NCBI RefSeq assembly: GCF_020742345.1
Contig: NZ_DYXC01000028.1
Location: 1 to 64,000 of the forward strand
Direction: 5' to 3'
DNA length: 64,000 bases
Source of the DNA: Enteractinococcus helveticum
GTDB taxonomy: Bacteria > Actinomycetota > Actinomycetes > Actinomycetales > Micrococcaceae
Part shown: positions 62,393 to 64,000 of the stretch, one piece after another
How positions within the stretch are numbered: position 1 is the stretch's first letter
Layout of the letters: every line of letters starts with the position of its first letter
Made by a program: the position numbers and the translations under genes
Notes under the pieces: model-generated
Seen by the model: only the letters and a program-made list of their open reading frames with translations
The model's database searches: none
What the model was told of the DNA's origin: nothing

Positions 62393-63013
62393 CTATACGA
62401 TCTGACAGGCGTCGTCGAAGGATAATCGACCGGCCCGGGTTCGAACGGCTCGAGGATCATCAACGTTGGGCGCCCACCCGACGTTGATGATGATCTCGGT
62501 TCGCCACCCGGTGTCGGCGTGAAATTCCTCGTCGACGCCTGTTGCGTTAAACCCAGTCATCGGTCCCACATGCAGTCCATGGGCGCGCAGCCCGAGGATG
62601 AAATATCCAATCTGCAGATGTGCTGAGCGCTGCCCAATGTCTTGGCGTGCGACCGGATCGTCTTCAAGTTTCTCCCGTGCTCCCGTTTTATGCGGTGCCA
62701 GTACGGGAAGCTGTCGGTGCCAGTACGGGTCCCAGGAGGCGATGATGGTCATCGGAGCAGTCAGGGTCTTGTCCCGATTGCCTTTGCGCATATGCGGGGC
62801 CAATCGTGCCCGGGACTCGGCAGTATGCACCAGGGTCAGGCGCAGCGGTTGACAGTTCATCTGTGTTGGAGCCCAGCGAATGTCCTGATAGACCGCAGCG
62901 ATGACGGCGGGGTCAACGGCGTCATTGGAAAACGTATTGGTCGTGTGCGCATCAATAAATAACGCATCGAGCAGGTGACGATCAAGACCCGAGGCCGAAC
63001 CGGTGTGCGCCAT
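62393..63013 (-). CDS. Nitroreductase-family protein (RutE/malonic-semialdehyde-reductase-like)
   Basis: 206 aa. FMN-binding features are TTNTFSNDAVDP, RWAPTQMNCQPLRLTLV and GYFILGLRAHGLHVGPMTGFN, followed by INVGWAPN near the end. Length and motifs fit the HadB/RutE subgroup, which reduces 3-oxo acids such as malonic semialdehyde, but no pyrimidine-degradation genes are present, so another quinone or enone substrate is possible. Convergent with the binding-protein gene by 8 bp and divergent from dnaX. Confidence 0.87.
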   Translation of the reverse strand: MAHTGSASGLDRHLLDALFIDAHTTNTFSNDAVDPAVIAAVYQDIRWAPTQMNCQPLRLTLVHTAESRARLAPHMRKGNRDKTLTAPMTIIASWDPYWHRQLPVLAPHKTGAREKLEDDPVARQDIGQRSAHLQIGYFILGLRAHGLHVGPMTGFNATGVDEEFHADTGWRTEIIINVGWAPNVDDPRAVRTRAGRLSFDDACQIV

Positions 63014-63117
63014 GAGTTTTCCTTTCCACGCGATAGCGGAATAAAGTCTAGTGGTACAGTTCGGCCAGCAGATAATGCTGGTGCCGAAGCAGCCGTCGCC
63101 ACGCTAGGGTATTGAGA

Positions 63118-64000
63118 GTGACCACCGCTTTATATCGCCGCTACCGTCCGGATACGTTTGAAGACGTTATTGGCCAGGAACACGTGACCGTGCCGCTGGC
63201 CAATGCGATCGACAAACACCGAATCAACCATGCTTACCTCTTCTCGGGCCCTCGCGGCTGCGGTAAAACCACCTCGGCGCGAATTCTTGCCCGCTGTCTG
63301 AACTGTGCCCAGGGACCCACCGCAAACCCGTGTGGGACCTGTGATTCCTGTGTGGATTTGGCAACCGGCGGCCCTGGTTCGCTGGATGTTATTGAAATCG
63401 ATGCGGCCTCGCACGGTGGTGTGGACGACGCCCGCGATCTGCGTGAACGCGCCACCTTTGCCCCAACACGTGACCGGTACAAGATCTTCATTATTGACGA
63501 AGCGCACATGGTCACGTCTGCCGGATTCAATGCGCTGCTCAAAATTGTTGAAGAACCACCGGAACACATCAAGTTTATTTTTGCCACAACCGAGCCCGAT
63601 AAGGTTATTGGCACAATTCGGTCGCGCACCCACCACTACCCGTTCCGGCTGGTCCCGCCCGAACCGCTCATGGAGTACCTGGAGTCATTAGCCACTGCTG
63701 AGCAGGTGGCGATTGCACCGGGTGTGCTGTCGCTGGTGATTCGCGCCGGTGGCGGCTCAGTTCGTGACACGTTGTCGGTATTGGATCAGCTCATTGCCGG
63801 TGCCACCGAGCACGGCGTGAGCTATGACCTGGCCGTGAACCTGTTGGGTTTCACGCCCGAAAATTTGCTGGACGACGTCGTCAATGCCCTGGCGGCTGAG
63901 GATTCAAATACCGTGTTCCGGGTGGTTGACCAGGTCATCCAGTCGGGCCAGGATCCAGAGCGCTTTGTGCAAGACTTGCTAGAGCGTTTCCGTGACGTGG
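63118..64000 (+). CDS. dnaX: DNA polymerase III subunit gamma/tau (5' part, runs off the window)
   Basis: Read from GTG 63118 (MTTALYRRYRPDTFEDVIGQEHV), the standard start of DnaX clamp-loader proteins. Visible are LFSGPRGCGKTTSARILARCLNC (Walker A GPRGCGKTT near residues 42-50), four zinc cysteines in CLNC and CGTCDSC, DVIEIDAASHGGVDDARDLRE, IIDEAHMVTSAGFNALLKIVEEPPEHIKFIFATTEPDK (Walker B DEAH) and sensor-2 region GGGSVRDTLSVLDQL. 294 codons lie inside the window and the frame is still open at 64000. The preceding SRP RNA and tRNA-Ser are its usual neighbours. Confidence 0.97.
   Translation, partial: MTTALYRRYRPDTFEDVIGQEHVTVPLANAIDKHRINHAYLFSGPRGCGKTTSARILARCLNCAQGPTANPCGTCDSCVDLATGGPGSLDVIEIDAASHGGVDDARDLRERATFAPTRDRYKIFIIDEAHMVTSAGFNALLKIVEEPPEHIKFIFATTEPDKVIGTIRSRTHHYPFRLVPPEPLMEYLESLATAEQVAIAPGVLSLVIRAGGGSVRDTLSVLDQLIAGATEHGVSYDLAVNLLGFTPENLLDDVVNALAAEDSNTVFRVVDQVIQSGQDPERFVQDLLERFRDV

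Noticed and set aside
63130..63636. Minus-strand frames opposite the end of the window
   Set aside because: They are antisense to the well-supported dnaX frame beginning at 63118.
1..64000. CRISPR array or complete insertion sequence
   Set aside because: No regularly spaced repeats and no transposase frame with terminal inverted repeats were seen.

Overview
The window looks like chromosomal DNA of an actinobacterium of moderate G+C content, probably a member of the Micrococcales. The evidence is a CarD RNA-polymerase-binding protein, a RamB-type regulator next to the glyoxylate shunt genes, an actinobacterial full-length Lhr helicase, a SAM-IV riboswitch (a class known from actinomycetes), and the tRNA-Ser / SRP RNA / dnaX arrangement at the right end. 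The genus cannot be fixed by reading alone; a Yaniella/Enteractinococcus-like organism is a guess.

Left end (1-6000): a tRNA-Ser(CGA) gene with its terminator, immediately followed by the C-terminal remnant of a tyrosine recombinase pointing at the tRNA. A degenerate second copy of the tRNA 3' flank lies at about 5862-5975. The DNA between is an old genomic island: two broken copies of a small membrane protein gene, a methyltransferase, a GNAT acetyltransferase, decayed membrane-protein pieces, and a membrane protein/GntR regulator pair with a candidate operator.

6000-12150: little-known genes, including two tandem paralogous lipoproteins, a large alpha/beta-hydrolase (DUF1023-like) whose N-terminal helical part is now in another frame, and a metallophosphoesterase. 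12359-12522 holds a convincing promoter, a structured region and a terminator without an ORF, that is, a candidate small RNA. 12545-16935 is the propionate (methylcitrate) operon gntR-prpD-prpB-prpC with two TGTATACA operator palindromes.

17000-34600: a quinone-oxidoreductase remnant, a GltS-like symporter, rlmH, lhr, an RluA-type pseudouridine synthase, a coiled-coil membrane protein, a Rieske ferredoxin plus its reductase, and a collapsed Wadjet defence locus (C-truncated jetA joined to the Toprim end of jetD, with jetB and jetC gone). tgt and a YhhQ-type queuosine-precursor transporter (34.8 kb) suggest salvage of queuosine precursors. A DszC/SfnB-like flavoprotein is preceded by a SAM-IV riboswitch, tying it to sulfur supply.

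35500-52830: an MFS transporter, a PdxK/ThiD-type kinase, a VOC protein, an overlapping ATP-grasp ligase / CocE-type hydrolase pair of unknown pathway, a nuclease-fold membrane protein, an asparaginase-family protein, a YihY-family membrane protein, carD, and ramB divergent from aceA-aceB.

52900-64000: a glycine-betaine/proline-type ABC operon (ATPase, permease, two binding proteins) plus a third, unlinked binding protein at 61.5 kb, a TPC-type heavy-metal P1B ATPase with a CHY zinc-finger protein, tRNA-Ser(GGA), a FrnE-like DsbA oxidoreductase, SRP RNA, a RutE-like nitroreductase, and the 5' part of dnaX running off the window.
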